Shown: positions 8,828 through 18,776, counted from the first letter of the stretch. The stretch is DNA of 64,000 bases from Chloracidobacterium sp. (GCA_025057975.1 JANWUV010000008.1:1-64000); one strand, 5' to 3'. Notes: generated by a model from the letters alone, not told the origin. Translations and numbers: made by a program.

Positions 8828-9043
8828 ATGCTTGGGCTTAGTACCCTTCCAAAGATTGAAAGGAAAGTAAAGAAGAGAGTAGGGAGAGGTCCTGGTTCAG
8901 GGATTGGTAAAACAGCTGGACGAGGGACAAAAGGACAAAAGTCCCGTTCTGGTTATGTGTCAAAGCGAGGTTTTGAGGGAGGGCAAATGCCCCTTCAGAG
9001 GAAGCTTCCAAAACGAGGTTTCACTAGAAGGAATAAGGCTTAG
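8828..9043 (+). CDS. rplO: 50S ribosomal protein L15, N-terminal part only
   Basis: The 71 residues match only the N-terminal half of L15, the part that threads into 23S r[31 protein letters not shown] and [20 protein letters not shown]. Bacterial L15 is normally about 145 residues with a globular C-terminal domain; here a TAG ends the frame right after RRNKA. The 96 bases before secY are too short to hold the rest. A GGAG precedes the ATG. It may be a functional minimal L15 or a decayed gene. Confidence 0.85.
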   Translation: MLGLSTLPKIERKVKKRVGRGPGSGIGKTAGRGTKGQKSRSGYVSKRGFEGGQMPLQRKLPKRGFTRRNKA

Positions 9044-9066
9044 CATTTCCTTAACTACAATCTGAT

Positions 9067-9108
9067 AACTGTTACAGTAAGTTGATGCTTATATGGGGCG
9101 TAACAGTT
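9067..9108 (+). repeat. Inverted repeat in rplO-secY spacer
   Basis: AACTGTTAC at 9067-9075 is perfectly complementary to GTAACAGTT at 9100-9108, with a 24-base loop. It occupies the position where the missing C-terminal half of L15 would be expected. There is no T-run, so it is not an obvious terminator. Confidence 0.55.
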
Positions 9109-9139
9109 TCATAGTACAGAATCTCCTCTTGGTCAAGAA

Positions 9140-10567
9140 ATGAAAAAGGTCGAAGAGTTAAGACAGTTTATAACAAGTGTAGTAAGTTCAAAAGATGTAA
9201 GAAGCAGAGTGATTTTTACCTTACTAGTATTACTTTTATATAGGTTAGGTAGCCATGTTCGTGTGCCAGGAATAGATCAGGATAAATTAAAGTCAATATG
9301 GGAAACTCTCCAGGGCTCTCTGGTTGGCGTTCTAGACTTATTTTCTGGCGGTAACTTAAAAGTTATATCAGTATTTGCGCTAGGTATAACGCCGTATATA
9401 ACGGCTTCAATTGTCATACAATTGCTTACCGTTGCTATAGCACAGTTGAAAAGATTACAGGAGGAAGGCGAGGCAGGGAGACGTCAAATCAATCAGTACA
9501 CGAGATATCTGACCATACTCCTATCTATATTTCAATCTACGGCAATCAGCTTTTGGATGTTATCTCAACCGGGGTTGGTAAGTATATCGTCTAGAATGTT
9601 TCTCCTGGTATCAGTTATAGCCTTGACCACAGGAACAGCAATTGTCATGTGGATGGGGGAGCAGATATCGGAGAGAGGTATTGGAAATGGTATAAGCTTG
9701 CTTATATTTGCAGGTATAGTTGTTAGATTACCTTCGATAATTGTACAATTTACTGAGAGACTCGGAAGTGATCCTATTTCTGCATTAGAGAGCCTACTTG
9801 TGGCTATGCTCTTGCTGCTTATCGTAGCACTCATAGTATTTGTCGAAAAAGCATACCGTCCGATACCAATAGAACATACAAGGCGAAGAGAAATAGGAGT
9901 GTCTTCGAAGTCATATCTGCCATTGAGAATTAATATGTCGGGTGTAGTACCTGTCATATTTGCCTCTTCTTTATTGGCGTTTCCGATAACGGTTACTCAG
10001 TTTGTAAGCATAAACTCCTCTGGAATTTATGAATGGCTGACGAAAATCTTACGCTCCGGTCACCCGATATATGAATTAGTCTTTATTATGTGTATTGTAT
10101 TCTTTTCTTTTTTCTATGTCTCAGTTATTTTTGATGTACAGGATGTATCTAATAATCTTCGAAAATTTGGCAGCTATGTACCAGGTGTAAGGCCTGGTAA
10201 ATCAACTGCTGAATACCTGGATTCTATAGTAATGAAGCTTACATTTGTTGGGGCTATATACTTATCATTTATTTGCTTTGTTCCGCAGTTTATAGCTAGT
10301 GGACTAGATGTTGGAGAGATACCGTTTATCGGTGAGTGGCTTTATGCTAATATAACATCAAACTCTGCCTTGTCATGGATAGTGAAAGGGTTCGGCTATA
10401 CTTTCTACTTCGGCGGGACATCCTTGCTTATAGCTGTCGGAGTATCAATAGACACTGCTCAGCAATTAGAGGCTCGTCTGATAACTAAGAAGTATGAGCT
10501 TTTAGGGAGTACGGGTCGAAGGTTTAGGGGACAGCGCTTTTTGCAAGAAAGTGGCTACGTTAAGTGA
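9140..10567 (+). CDS. secY: Sec translocon channel subunit SecY
   Basis: SecY forms the protein-conducting pore in the cytoplasmic membrane. Ten hydrophobic segments can be traced. Signatures include SGGNLKVISVFALGITPYI, the cytoplasmic loop RLQEEGEAGRRQINQYTRYL, GERIGNG-type GEQISERGIGNGISL, and the C-terminal GGTSLLIAVGVSIDTAQQLEA. At 475 residues it is somewhat longer than usual. No clear Shine-Dalgarno precedes the ATG. The gene is AT-rich like its neighbours. Confidence 0.97.
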   Translation: MKKVEELRQFITSVVSSKDVRSRVIFTLLVLLLYRLGSHVRVPGIDQDKLKSIWETLQGSLVGVLDLFSGGNLKVISVFALGITPYITASIVIQLLTVAIAQLKRLQEEGEAGRRQINQYTRYLTILLSIFQSTAISFWMLSQPGLVSISSRMFLLVSVIALTTGTAIVMWMGEQISERGIGNGISLLIFAGIVVRLPSIIVQFTERLGSDPISALESLLVAMLLLLIVALIVFVEKAYRPIPIEHTRRREIGVSSKSYLPLRINMSGVVPVIFASSLLAFPITVTQFVSINSSGIYEWLTKILRSGHPIYELVFIMCIVFFSFFYVSVIFDVQDVSNNLRKFGSYVPGVRPGKSTAEYLDSIVMKLTFVGAIYLSFICFVPQFIASGLDVGEIPFIGEWLYANITSNSALSWIVKGFGYTFYFGGTSLLIAVGVSIDTAQQLEARLITKKYELLGSTGRRFRGQRFLQESGYVK

Positions 10568-10584
10568 AAGTGGCTATGTTAAGT
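10547..10584 (+). repeat. 19-bp tandem duplication at secY/adk junction
   Basis: GAAAGTGGCTACGTTAAGT (10547-10565) is followed directly by GAAAGTGGCTATGTTAAGT (10566-10584), differing at one base. The first copy encodes the last residues of SecY; the second copy contains the probable adk ATG. Confidence 0.85.
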
Positions 10585-11289
10585 GAAAGACCTGTTGTAG
10601 TAATCCTAATAGGCCCTCCTGGCTCAGGAAAGGGAACTCAATCAGCAAGACTAAGCGCTGCGCTTACCTTACCAAAAATCTCGACTGGTGATATTCTTCG
10701 ATCCTATGCTTCCAACGAAGGCCCGCTCTCTGAAAAGCTATCCAAGATTCTTGCTTCTGGCGCACTAGTCCCGGATGATATACTAGCTTCCATCATTACA
10801 GAGCGATTATCCTGCTCTGATTGTGAGAACGGCTTTATACTTGATGGTTATCCAAGGAACCTAGACCAAGCTATCTTTCTAGAAAAGCTTCTAACGAAAA
10901 AAGGAAGTAAGCTTATCGTAATTGAAATAGTAGTTCCTGAGAGTGTTCTTGTGAAAAGGGTAACAGGTAGGTTTTCTTGTAAATCCTGTGGAGCTATATA
11001 CAATCAGTATTTTGCAAAGCCGAAGCTTGAAAGTATGTGTGATCAGTGTGGCGGTTCTGAGTTTTACTATCGTGTAGATGATAAGGAATCAGTTATACTT
11101 GAAAGACTAAAGTCATATTCACTTCAAACACTTCCTCTTGTTGATTTTTACAGTGATCAGGATGCGTTATGTAAAATAGATGGTAATCAGAACTTCGAAG
11201 ATGTTTATAAAGACATACTCTCTTGTATCTATAAAAAAGTTGCTGAAGTGCCTAGAGATGATTATATCAAAGACGCCTTATCAGATTGA
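10576..11289 (+). CDS. adk: Adenylate kinase
   Basis: Adenylate kinase interconverts ATP + AMP and 2 ADP in the cytosol. The P-loop is GPPGSGKGTQ, the AMP-binding part contains KISTGDILR and GFILDGYPRNLDQA, and the LID carries a Cys4 zinc site (CKSCGAIYNQ and CDQCGG), the form common in Gram-positive and many thermophilic bacteria. I use the ATG at 10576; a GTG at 10564 overlaps the secY stop. The start codon lies in the second copy of the 19-base duplication. Length is 237 residues from that ATG. Its 3' end overlaps map by 32 bases. Confidence 0.94.
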   Translation: MLSERPVVVILIGPPGSGKGTQSARLSAALTLPKISTGDILRSYASNEGPLSEKLSKILASGALVPDDILASIITERLSCSDCENGFILDGYPRNLDQAIFLEKLLTKKGSKLIVIEIVVPESVLVKRVTGRFSCKSCGAIYNQYFAKPKLESMCDQCGGSEFYYRVDDKESVILERLKSYSLQTLPLVDFYSDQDALCKIDGNQNFEDVYKDILSCIYKKVAEVPRDDYIKDALSD

Positions 11290-12010
11290 AAAAATGCACA
11301 CAGCTGGTAAATACTTAGCGGAACTTATAAATGTCTTGAAGGAGAATGTTATACCAGGCATAACAACATCGAGGCTGAATGATCTTGCTGAGGAATGGCT
11401 GAGGCGCAAAAACCTGTATTCACCGTTTAAGGGCTATCGCGGTTATCCTGCTAGTATATGTGTTTCAGTGAACGAACAGGTTGTTCATGGTATTCCGACA
11501 AGTAGGGTAATCAAGGAAGGAGATATTGTTAGTATAGATGCAGGGGTTGTCTTTGAGGGATATGTAGCTGACGCTGCGACTACAGTACCGGTTGGAGAAA
11601 CTTCAGAGGAGTTACGAAAACTACTAAAAGTTACAGAATCATCATTATATCATGCTATAAATAAAATGGTAGAGGGAAATCGTTTGTATGATATTACTTA
11701 TGCAATTCAGTCATATGTAGAGCCGTACAATTATGGCTTAGTCAAGGATTTTTGTGGTCATGGTGTTGGACGAAAGATGCATGAAGATCCACAAGTGCCT
11801 AACTGTGGACACCGTCCTAATACTGGCCCGCGCCTGAGATGTGGTTGGGTTTTGGCAATAGAACCCATGGTCAATCTAGGTACAGCCTCTGTTAGAGTTG
11901 AGAAAGACGGATGGACTGTTGTTACAAAAGATGGCAAACCTTCAGCCCACTTTGAGCACACTGTTGCTATAACTCCGAATGGACCACTCGTACTAACGGA
12001 ACACTCATAG
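11258..12010 (+). CDS. map: Methionine aminopeptidase type I
   Basis: Removes the initiator methionine from nascent proteins. The start MIISKTPYQIEKMHTAGKYL matches the family, and that ATG lies within the end of adk. Metal ligands are visible: SIDAGVVFEGYVADAA, HGVGRKMHEDPQVPN and IEPMV. The 250-residue length is typical. Further upstream in-frame starts would add a non-homologous leader inside adk and are rejected. The secY-adk-map-infA order is the common one. Confidence 0.94.
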   Translation: MIISKTPYQIEKMHTAGKYLAELINVLKENVIPGITTSRLNDLAEEWLRRKNLYSPFKGYRGYPASICVSVNEQVVHGIPTSRVIKEGDIVSIDAGVVFEGYVADAATTVPVGETSEELRKLLKVTESSLYHAINKMVEGNRLYDITYAIQSYVEPYNYGLVKDFCGHGVGRKMHEDPQVPNCGHRPNTGPRLRCGWVLAIEPMVNLGTASVRVEKDGWTVVTKDGKPSAHFEHTVAITPNGPLVLTEHS

Positions 12011-12038
12011 TAGAGTTTGAATAAAGAGAGGAACCTGC

Positions 12039-12257
12039 ATGCCTAAAGAAGATGCGATAGAAGTTCCAGCTTTTGTATTGGAAGCACTACCGAATGCAAC
12101 GTTTCGTGTTGAATTAGAGAATAAGCATGTGGTCCTTGCACGTATATCGGGAAAGATGCGTAAAAATTTTATAAAAATCTTACCTGGCGACAAAGTCTTA
12201 GTTGAGCTTTCGCCTTATGATCTAACTAAGGGAAGGATTATTTACCGTTATAAATGA
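12039..12257 (+). CDS. infA: Translation initiation factor IF-1
   Basis: IF-1 occupies the A site of the 30S subunit during initiation. The OB-fold signatures [28 protein letters not shown] and [14 protein letters not shown] are intact; 72 residues is exact for the family. GAGG lies upstream of the ATG. Confidence 0.97.
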   Translation: MPKEDAIEVPAFVLEALPNATFRVELENKHVVLARISGKMRKNFIKILPGDKVLVELSPYDLTKGRIIYRYK

Positions 12258-12269
12258 GGAAAACGGATC

Positions 12270-12383
12270 ATGAAAGTGAGGGCATCTGTAAAAAAAATAT
12301 GCAAGTCTTGCAAAGTAATTCACAGATTCGGCGTTGTTCGAGTTATCTGCACTAATCCAAAACACAAGCAAAGACAAGGATAA
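12270..12383 (+). CDS. rpmJ: 50S ribosomal protein L36
   Basis: This 37-residue protein reads [19 protein letters not shown] and continues through [16 protein letters not shown]. It keeps the three cysteines and histidine of the zinc-binding L36 form. It lies 12 bases after infA, with GAGG in front of the ATG. Confidence 0.95.
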   Translation: MKVRASVKKICKSCKVIHRFGVVRVICTNPKHKQRQG

Positions 12384-12408
12384 GTCTCAACTGCACGGGA
12401 AGTGGTTT

Positions 12409-12792
12409 ATGGTACGTATTGCTGGTGTTGATCTTCCAGAGAATAAGAGGGTAGACATAGCTTTGACATACATTTACGGGATAGGACGTCCTCTTGCAGC
12501 TAAAATACTTGATACAGCAAATGTAGACCCTAGTATTAAGATACATAACCTTTCGGAAGAAGAACTAGGGCGTATAAGAGCTGTTATTGATAGTTCAGTA
12601 GTTGTCGAGGGAGATCTTAGAAAGCAAGTTCAGATGGATATAAAGCGGTTGATGGAGATTCAGTGCTACCGGGGGTTAAGGCATCGAAAGAATCTTCCAG
12701 TTCGTGGACAGAGAACGCATACAAATGCGAGAACACGTAAGGGACCAAGACGTGCAACTATAGCAAAGAAGAAAGCACCTGGTAAGAAATGA
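12409..12792 (+). CDS. rpsM: 30S ribosomal protein S13
   Basis: S13 sits at the top of the 30S head and contacts the P-site tRNA. The chosen ATG gives [26 protein letters not shown]; an upstream in-frame start at 12334 would overlap rpmJ and add an unrelated leader. [26 protein letters not shown] is the conserved C-terminal block. Length is 127 residues. The purine stretch CGGGAAG provides a weak ribosome-binding site. Confidence 0.95.
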   Translation: MVRIAGVDLPENKRVDIALTYIYGIGRPLAAKILDTANVDPSIKIHNLSEEELGRIRAVIDSSVVVEGDLRKQVQMDIKRLMEIQCYRGLRHRKNLPVRGQRTHTNARTRKGPRRATIAKKKAPGKK

Positions 12793-12814
12793 ATTTTGAT
12801 TTGTTGGAGAAGTT

Positions 12815-13234
12815 ATGACAAAAAAAATAATAAAAGCAAAAAGCACCGAGAAGCGAAAGAGTTATAAGAAAAAAGAGAAGAAAAATATTCCTCAAGGAAT
12901 TGTCTACATTCAAGCTTCTTTCAATAACACTATAGTTAGTATAACAGACCTAAATGGCAATGTGCTGACCGCTAGTAGCTCTGGTGCACTGGGATTTAAG
13001 GGCTCAAGAAAAGGAACACCTTTTGCCGCTCAACAAGCTGCAGCAAAAGCAGCTTCGATGGCACGAGAGTTAGTAGGAATGCAATCCTGTGAAGTTAGGG
13101 TGAGCGGTCCTGGCTCGGGGCGTGAGTCAGCAATCAGAGCAATACAAGCAAGCGGCATAGAAGTAAAAGTGATCCGTGATGTTACACCAATCCCGCACAA
13201 TGGTTGTCGTCCTCGTAAAAGGCGTCGAGTTTGA
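12815..13234 (+). CDS. rpsK: 30S ribosomal protein S11
   Basis: S11 lies on the platform of the 30S subunit near the E site. A lysine-rich N-terminal arm (residues 3-24) precedes the conserved [32 protein letters not shown] and [18 protein letters not shown]; the protein ends [11 protein letters not shown]. Length 139 residues, slightly long because of the arm. Confidence 0.97.
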   Translation: MTKKIIKAKSTEKRKSYKKKEKKNIPQGIVYIQASFNNTIVSITDLNGNVLTASSSGALGFKGSRKGTPFAAQQAAAKAASMARELVGMQSCEVRVSGPGSGRESAIRAIQASGIEVKVIRDVTPIPHNGCRPRKRRRV

Positions 13235-13249
13235 GTTATGTAGGCTTCG

Positions 13250-13294
13250 CAAGGAATGTGACCAAGGAACATGACTGTGACAAAGGAATGTGAC
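13250..13294 (+). repeat. 13-bp imperfect tandem repeat in rpsK-rpsD spacer
   Basis: CAAGGAATGTGAC (13250-13262) is followed directly by CAAGGAACATGAC (13263-13275); a third copy with one extra A lies at 13281-13294 after five bases. Another CAAGGAG follows and is close to the rpsD ribosome-binding region. Confidence 0.75.
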
Positions 13295-13320
13295 TAGGCA
13301 AGGAGAAGGAGTGAGAGTGT

Positions 13321-13959
13321 ATGGCGCGGTATCGTGGTCCGGTTTGCCGGCTTTGTCGCCGAGAGGGTATTAAGCTTTTCCTAAAAGGAGATCGCTGCTA
13401 TAAGCCATCTTGTCCAATCGAAAAAAGAGGAACATATCCTCCTGGACAGCATGGAAGAGAGACGAAGAGAGGAAAGCTGACTGGGTATGGTGAACAGCTA
13501 AGAGAAAAGCAAAAGGTAAAGCGAATATATGGAATATTAGAAAATCAATTCAAGGGATACTTTGAGAAGGCTTCCCGTCAGCGTGGCATAGTAGGGGAAA
13601 ACCTTCTTTCTCTTCTTGAGAGACGGCTAGATAATGTCGTTTATAGAATAGGATTTGCTACTTCGAGAGCCCACGCTAGGCAACTGGTTAGCCATGGGCA
13701 TGTGAAAGTAAACAACAGGAAGGTAAATATTCCATCTTTTCAAGTTAAGGTAGGTGATCTTATTTCAATAAAAGAAGAAAGCGCCTCAAACCCTCATATT
13801 CTTCAGTCATTCGCGACAGCAGTTGGGAGAGGGCGTCCAAGTTGGTTGGAAGTTGAGAATAAGAATGTTCTTGCAGCGCGCGTAATTTCTTTACCAAAAA
13901 GAGAAGATATTACTCAGCCTATTAATGAGCAAATGATAGTTGAGCTTTACTCGAAGTAA
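13321..13959 (+). CDS. rpsD: 30S ribosomal protein S4
   Basis: S4 nucleates 16S rRNA folding. It is the zinc-containing form: C9, C12, C26 and C31 (CRLC and CYKPSC). The S4 RNA-binding domain is at about residues 95-160 ([31 protein letters not shown]). Length 212 residues. GGAG precedes the ATG after the repeat-bearing spacer. In E. coli S4 is the repressor of this operon; nothing here proves that role. Confidence 0.97.
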   Translation: MARYRGPVCRLCRREGIKLFLKGDRCYKPSCPIEKRGTYPPGQHGRETKRGKLTGYGEQLREKQKVKRIYGILENQFKGYFEKASRQRGIVGENLLSLLERRLDNVVYRIGFATSRAHARQLVSHGHVKVNNRKVNIPSFQVKVGDLISIKEESASNPHILQSFATAVGRGRPSWLEVENKNVLAARVISLPKREDITQPINEQMIVELYSK

Positions 13960-13989
13960 GAAGAAGTTGTCTACTCAGGTGGTGTAGAT

Positions 13990-14982
13990 ATGTTGATTCC
14001 TTTCCAACGTCCTAGGAAGTTAGAGTGTGACTTAGAAACCTTGACGGATACTTATGGTTGTTTTTATGCACAGCCCTTTGAAAGGGGTTTCGGAACAACA
14101 ATAGGAAACAGCATTCGCCGTGCCTTATACTCATCTATAGAAGGTGCTGCTATAACTGCTGTTAGGATAGAGGGTGTTTTGCATGAGTTTTCCTCCATAC
14201 CAGGCGTCGTAGAAGATGCTACTGATATCATCCTAAATCTGAAAAGAATACCCTTCAAGATGCCACCAGGAAAGCTAGTTTCGACTTTGCGGTTGAGTCG
14301 GAATGTTGCTGGTGAGGTTTATGCCCAAGATATCGAGACTGAGGAAGGTGTTGAAATTCTCGATAAGAGCATGTACATTGCTACCGTTAGTGAGGGTGGA
14401 AATCTCTCAATTGAAATGCGTTTGAAGATGGGAAGAGGTTATGTACCAGCAGATAGGAATTTTGATGAAGATCTAGCAATTGGATACATACCCATTGATT
14501 CAGTCCACTCACCAATTAAGCGTGTACGCTGTAATGTTGAGGCAGCTCGGTTGGGACAAGATACAGATTATGAAAAGCTTATACTAGAGGTTTGGACAAA
14601 CGGAAGTATTAGTCCTGCTGATTCAATTGGATTAGCAGCGAAACTAGTCAAGGACCACATGTCCATATTTATAAACTTTGAAGAAACTGAGGTTGAAGTT
14701 GAACCGGTAAAAATTCCTGAACGAAAGTCTATTGTTAACGAAAACTTGGACCGTTCTATAGAAGAGTTAGAACTAAGCGTACGCTCTTATAACTGCCTAA
14801 AGAATGCTGATATAAAGACTGTTCGAGAACTTGTGCAAAAGAACGAGCAAGAAATGCTCAAGACTAAAAATTTCGGACGTAAATCGTTAAACGAAATAAA
14901 GGAAATCCTTGCCGCAATGGGGTTAGGGCTTGGTGCTATCTTTGATGAAGAAGGAAATATTATAGGGTATAGAAATGATTAG
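13990..14982 (+). CDS. rpoA: RNA polymerase alpha subunit
   Basis: Alpha dimerises to start RNA polymerase assembly and binds activators and UP elements. The N-terminal domain has [21 protein letters not shown]; the flexible linker is around residue 240; the C-terminal domain shows [20 protein letters not shown] and [18 protein letters not shown]. Length 330 residues is standard. AGGTGG lies before the ATG. Confidence 0.97.
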   Translation: MLIPFQRPRKLECDLETLTDTYGCFYAQPFERGFGTTIGNSIRRALYSSIEGAAITAVRIEGVLHEFSSIPGVVEDATDIILNLKRIPFKMPPGKLVSTLRLSRNVAGEVYAQDIETEEGVEILDKSMYIATVSEGGNLSIEMRLKMGRGYVPADRNFDEDLAIGYIPIDSVHSPIKRVRCNVEAARLGQDTDYEKLILEVWTNGSISPADSIGLAAKLVKDHMSIFINFEETEVEVEPVKIPERKSIVNENLDRSIEELELSVRSYNCLKNADIKTVRELVQKNEQEMLKTKNFGRKSLNEIKEILAAMGLGLGAIFDEEGNIIGYRND

Positions 14983-15022
14983 GCAGATTGTTGTATAGAT
15001 TGTGATAGTGGAGAGCGATAGT

Positions 15023-15478
15023 ATGAGGCACCGTCACGCACACAGAAAACTGGGTCGTACTTCTGCGCATAGGAAGTCAATGTTGAGGAATCTAGCAACT
15101 TCGCTAGTTCTCAAAGAGAGAATTATAACAACTGTACAAAAGGCAAAAGAACTTCGCCCATTTATTGAGCGAGCTGTAACATTAGGCAAGCGAGGTGATT
15201 TACATTCGCGCCGATTGGCGGCCGCTTATTTTCATGCAGGTAATCAAAACTGGAATGAGAATCCAAAACATTGTAAGCGCGGTGCAGAAAGGACAGCTGG
15301 CGTAGCAGCTCTATCAAAGCTCTTTGACGTTATATCCCCTCGATATCTTGATAGAAGAGGCGGCTATACTAGGATACTAAAACTTGGCCACCGAAAAGGT
15401 GATGGAGCTGAAATGGCGATTATTGAATTTGTTGAGTCGGAAAGCAATCGAGAAACTGATAAAAAAGTTACTCCATAG
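15023..15478 (+). CDS. rplQ: 50S ribosomal protein L17
   Basis: L17 lies near the exit tunnel. The ATG at 15023 ([21 protein letters not shown]) gives the family N-terminus; an upstream in-frame start at 15002 is rejected. [23 protein letters not shown] closes the conserved part. Length is 151 residues, longer than the common 120-130, with extra sequence around residues 65-90 ([21 protein letters not shown]). Last gene of the alpha cluster. Confidence 0.95.
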   Translation: MRHRHAHRKLGRTSAHRKSMLRNLATSLVLKERIITTVQKAKELRPFIERAVTLGKRGDLHSRRLAAAYFHAGNQNWNENPKHCKRGAERTAGVAALSKLFDVISPRYLDRRGGYTRILKLGHRKGDGAEMAIIEFVESESNRETDKKVTP

Positions 15479-15546
15479 ATTCTTATCTCATTATTTGATG
15501 TAATACAGATGAATTGTTTCTTGAAGTTTCAGTACAGGAATTTTCC

Positions 15547-15575
15547 CTCCAACTGTATTGGAGCTAAGTTTTTTT
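15547..15575 (+). terminator. Possible intrinsic terminator after rplQ
   Basis: CTCCAA (15547-15552) and TTGGAG (15558-15563) form a six-pair stem with a five-base loop, followed after five bases by seven T. The stem is short and the T-run is not adjacent, so it may be weak or allow readthrough into accB. Confidence 0.35.
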
Positions 15576-15591
15576 GAGCGGAGGCGACTCT

Positions 15592-16077
15592 GTGAACATA
15601 AAAGAAATAAAGGAATTAATAGAACTGGTGAATGAAAAACAAATTGCAGAATTAGAAATTGACAAAGCAGGACTTAAGCTTCGCATTAAGACCATCTATG
15701 CTGTAGAAGGTAAAGGAATAGTTATTTCCCAGCCTTCTACAGCGGACCTTCACGCCTATGCCCCACAACCCCCTGAAGAGAAAATTCAAGTTGCTAAAGA
15801 AGTTATAAAAGAAGAAGCTTCAGAAACTGAAGAAGATCTACATATCATCTATTCGCCAATAGTAGGGACTTTTTATCGCGCTCCGAGTCCAGATTCAGCA
15901 CCATTTGTTGAAATAGGTAGTCACGTGTCCCCAGGTACTGTTTTATGTATTATTGAGGCTATGAAACTTATGAATGAAATTGAATCTGACATAGCTGGAG
16001 AAGTTGTAAAAATTCATCAAGAAAACGGTAAACCAGTAGAATTTGGTCAACCTTTATTTTCACTAAGAAGGAAATAG
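15592..16077 (+). CDS. accB: Biotin carboxyl carrier protein of acetyl-CoA carboxylase
   Basis: AccB carries biotin between the carboxylase and carboxyltransferase halves of acetyl-CoA carboxylase, the first step of fatty acid synthesis. The C-terminal biotinyl domain has EAMKLMNEI with the biotinylated lysine at residue 125; the middle is acidic and proline-rich, as is usual. I choose the GTG at 15592 because GCGGAGG lies at the right distance; a TTG at 15574 would add six residues. Product 161 residues. accC follows seven bases later. Confidence 0.93.
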   Translation: MNIKEIKELIELVNEKQIAELEIDKAGLKLRIKTIYAVEGKGIVISQPSTADLHAYAPQPPEEKIQVAKEVIKEEASETEEDLHIIYSPIVGTFYRAPSPDSAPFVEIGSHVSPGTVLCIIEAMKLMNEIESDIAGEVVKIHQENGKPVEFGQPLFSLRRK

Positions 16078-16084
16078 CTTATCC

Positions 16085-17419
16085 TTGTTTAGAAAAGTTC
16101 TAATTGCTAACCGAGGTGAAATAGCTTGCCGTGTTATCTGGGCTTGTAAGGAACTCGGGCTGAAAACAGTGGCTGTGTACTCTCAGGCTGATGCAGAATC
16201 GTTGCATGTACGTTTTGCAGACGAAGCCGTTTGTATTGGTCCTCCGCCCTCACGGCAAAGCTATCTCAATATACCAGCTGTTATTAGCGCTGCGGAAGTA
16301 ACAAATGCTGACGCAATTCATCCGGGTTACGGCTTCCTATCGGAGAATGCTCGTTTTGCAGAAGTTTGCGAAGCCTGCAACATAACGTTCATCGGGCCGC
16401 CGCCAAGCGCCATTAGAACAATGGGTGATAAAGCGACAGCAAAAGCGACGATGAAAGCTGCTGGTGTCCCGGTTGTACCGGGAAGCGAGGGAATTATCGA
16501 GTCCCTAGATGCAGCACAGGCTATTGCCTCAGAAGTAGGGTATCCTCTAATCATCAAAGCGACTGCTGGCGGTGGCGGACGTGGCATGCGTGTCGTTAGG
16601 TCTGCTGAAGAACTTCAAATAGGCTTTGAATCAGCTCGCTCGGAAGCTGCAGCGGCTTTCGGTAATCCGGGAGTATACATAGAGAAATATATTGAGAACC
16701 CACGTCACATAGAAATTCAAGTATTGGCGGACAAGCACGGTAATATAGTTCATTTAGGAGAGCGTGATTGCTCTATTCAGCGTAAGAATCAAAAACTCGT
16801 TGAAGAAGCTCTCAGTCCTATCGTTTCACCTGAAATACGCTCGAAGATGGGTGAAGCAGCAATAAACGCCTGTCGAGGTGTCAACTATGTCAATGCTGGA
16901 ACAGTTGAGTTTATTGTTGATGAAGACTTAAATTTTTATTTCATGGAGATGAATACTCGAATCCAAGTTGAACATCCTGTTACAGAATTCATAACCGGTG
17001 TTGACTTAGTGCGCGAACAAATTCTTATTGCTGCTGGAGAAAGGTTAAGTGTCTCACAATCAGGCTTAGACTTTAATGGTCACGCCATAGAATGTCGAAT
17101 AAATGCTGAAGATCCAGAAAAATTTACACCTTCTCCAGGCCAGATTACCTCGCTGAATATACCAAGCGGCCCAGGTGTCCGCGTAGACACACACATATAC
17201 ACAGGTTATAAAGTGCCACCCTATTACGATTCCTTGATAGCCAAGGTAATTGTTCATGCGCCTAATCGCGATCAAGCCATTGCCCGCATGAGAAGGGCAC
17301 TTGAAGCCTTCGTAATAGAAGGTATCAAGACAACAATACCTTTGCACCAGAAGATTATGGAGAGTAAAACTTTCAAGTCTGGCCATTTTTCAACTCGTTT
17401 TCTTGAAAATTTTTCCTAA
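16085..17419 (+). CDS. accC: Biotin carboxylase of acetyl-CoA carboxylase
   Basis: ATP-dependent carboxylation of biotin on AccB. It starts with [27 protein letters not shown] is diagnostic. The ATP-grasp part shows [33 protein letters not shown] and [15 protein letters not shown] with catalytic residues. Length 444 residues is normal. Its last 47 bases overlap the 3' end of the oppositely transcribed cca gene. Confidence 0.96.
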   Translation: MFRKVLIANRGEIACRVIWACKELGLKTVAVYSQADAESLHVRFADEAVCIGPPPSRQSYLNIPAVISAAEVTNADAIHPGYGFLSENARFAEVCEACNITFIGPPPSAIRTMGDKATAKATMKAAGVPVVPGSEGIIESLDAAQAIASEVGYPLIIKATAGGGGRGMRVVRSAEELQIGFESARSEAAAAFGNPGVYIEKYIENPRHIEIQVLADKHGNIVHLGERDCSIQRKNQKLVEEALSPIVSPEIRSKMGEAAINACRGVNYVNAGTVEFIVDEDLNFYFMEMNTRIQVEHPVTEFITGVDLVREQILIAAGERLSVSQSGLDFNGHAIECRINAEDPEKFTPSPGQITSLNIPSGPGVRVDTHIYTGYKVPPYYDSLIAKVIVHAPNRDQAIARMRRALEAFVIEGIKTTIPLHQKIMESKTFKSGHFSTRFLENFS

Positions 17420-18722
17420 CTAATTTTTCAAGCAGTAACTGAGCTTCTGATATGGTTAAGACTTCACCTTCTATCTGAAATTCTTGGAGTTGCCTAAGGA
17501 TACTTTTTACCTTTGGTCCAGGTTTAATTCCCTTGCTTAAAACGTCATGACCTGTAATAAGTGACTGAGAATTTCCCGAAGAAAGATCTTTTAGTATTTC
17601 TTCAAGCCAGAATAAAAATTCTTCTGAAGATTCCAGATAAAGAGCCTTACAGAGATAATTAAGTAATTCTAAGTCAATAATTCTTCCTAATCGTCTGAAA
17701 CAAATTATGGCAATTTGTCTATATAATCTTTGATAAAATATTTTGTAAGGTATAAGGTGTACTTTTCTTAGACCGATTACTTGACGTCTGACAGGATATC
17801 CTTGAACAGTGTGAATACCAAGTTCATCTAGAAACTTGACTAGATTAGGTAATGAAAGTCTAATTCCAATAATTGCTAATAGGATGGAAATCCTTTTTGG
17901 AATACAAAGAGCTTCAACTACAACCTTACCTCTTTCAAGAGACTTCAATGTATAATTCCAATTTGTATCTTGAGAATAAGGTGTATTCATTGTTGGTGAA
18001 CTTTGTAATTCTATAAGGCTAGGAAAGAGTCTTTGAATAACACAAAGCTTTTGTAGATATCTTAATCCAATAGAAGGATTTGGCGAAAACAATAATATTT
18101 TTTCAAACTCTTTATATACTCTATCTTTTGGAAGATCTTCAAGGGCAGTTTCTCTGCAGAGTTTGATTGTTTCACTTGTTATACTCAAATTATATCTCGA
18201 AGCTAACTGTGCTGCCCTAAGAACTCTCAAGGAATCTTCCTTAAATGTCTTTGGATTTGCTACTCTTAATCTTCGGTTTACTAAGTCATTGACTCCACAT
18301 AAAGGATCTATTATGGATTCGGTTAAGGGATCTTGTAGTATGGCATTAATAGTAAAATCACGACGGCTGACAGCTTCCTCAAATGTCATCCAAGGATCAC
18401 CTTCAATAAGGAAACCGCGATGCCCTCTACTACGCTTTGATTCACGACGTGGAAGAGAAACATCTACCTCTACAGGAGCGGCAGCTTTCGGTTGCAGCTT
18501 GTAAACAGCAAACTGTTCTCCAACAACGTTAATCTTTCCAAACTTTTCAAGTAACTCCTTAAGAGTTTGGCTTGGTAAGGCATAGACTTCAAGATCATAA
18601 TCCTTTATCGAGTATCCAAGAAGACGATCTCTGACACAGCCGCCGACAAGGAATCCTTTTCCTCCAAGTAATCTGATTGCCTTACAAATTTCTATAAGCC
18701 AATCAGGTAAAACCGAAAACAT
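17373..18722 (-). CDS. cca: CCA tRNA nucleotidyltransferase / poly(A) polymerase family
   Basis: Class II nucleotidyltransferase that adds or repairs the 3' CCA of tRNA, or a related polymerase. The catalytic core is at the N-terminus: [13 protein letters not shown] (about residues 24-36), DYDLEVY with the metal-binding acidic residues (41-47), then RRDFTINAI and the [12 protein letters not shown] neck motif. The C-terminal third is helical and poorly conserved. Length 449 residues. It lies downstream of the HAD gene on the same strand (54 bases) and is AT-rich. CCA-adding and poly(A) activity cannot be told apart by eye. Confidence 0.85.
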   Translation of the reverse strand: MFSVLPDWLIEICKAIRLLGGKGFLVGGCVRDRLLGYSIKDYDLEVYALPSQTLKELLEKFGKINVVGEQFAVYKLQPKAAAPVEVDVSLPRRESKRSRGHRGFLIEGDPWMTFEEAVSRRDFTINAILQDPLTESIIDPLCGVNDLVNRRLRVANPKTFKEDSLRVLRAAQLASRYNLSITSETIKLCRETALEDLPKDRVYKEFEKILLFSPNPSIGLRYLQKLCVIQRLFPSLIELQSSPTMNTPYSQDTNWNYTLKSLERGKVVVEALCIPKRISILLAIIGIRLSLPNLVKFLDELGIHTVQGYPVRRQVIGLRKVHLIPYKIFYQRLYRQIAIICFRRLGRIIDLELLNYLCKALYLESSEEFLFWLEEILKDLSSGNSQSLITGHDVLSKGIKPGPKVKSILRQLQEFQIEGEVLTISEAQLLLEKLVRKNFQENELKNGQT

Positions 18723-18776
18723 AATAACATTTCCTAATCTTAGCCTACCAACATCTGTTTATCTTTTTAAGCCTTT

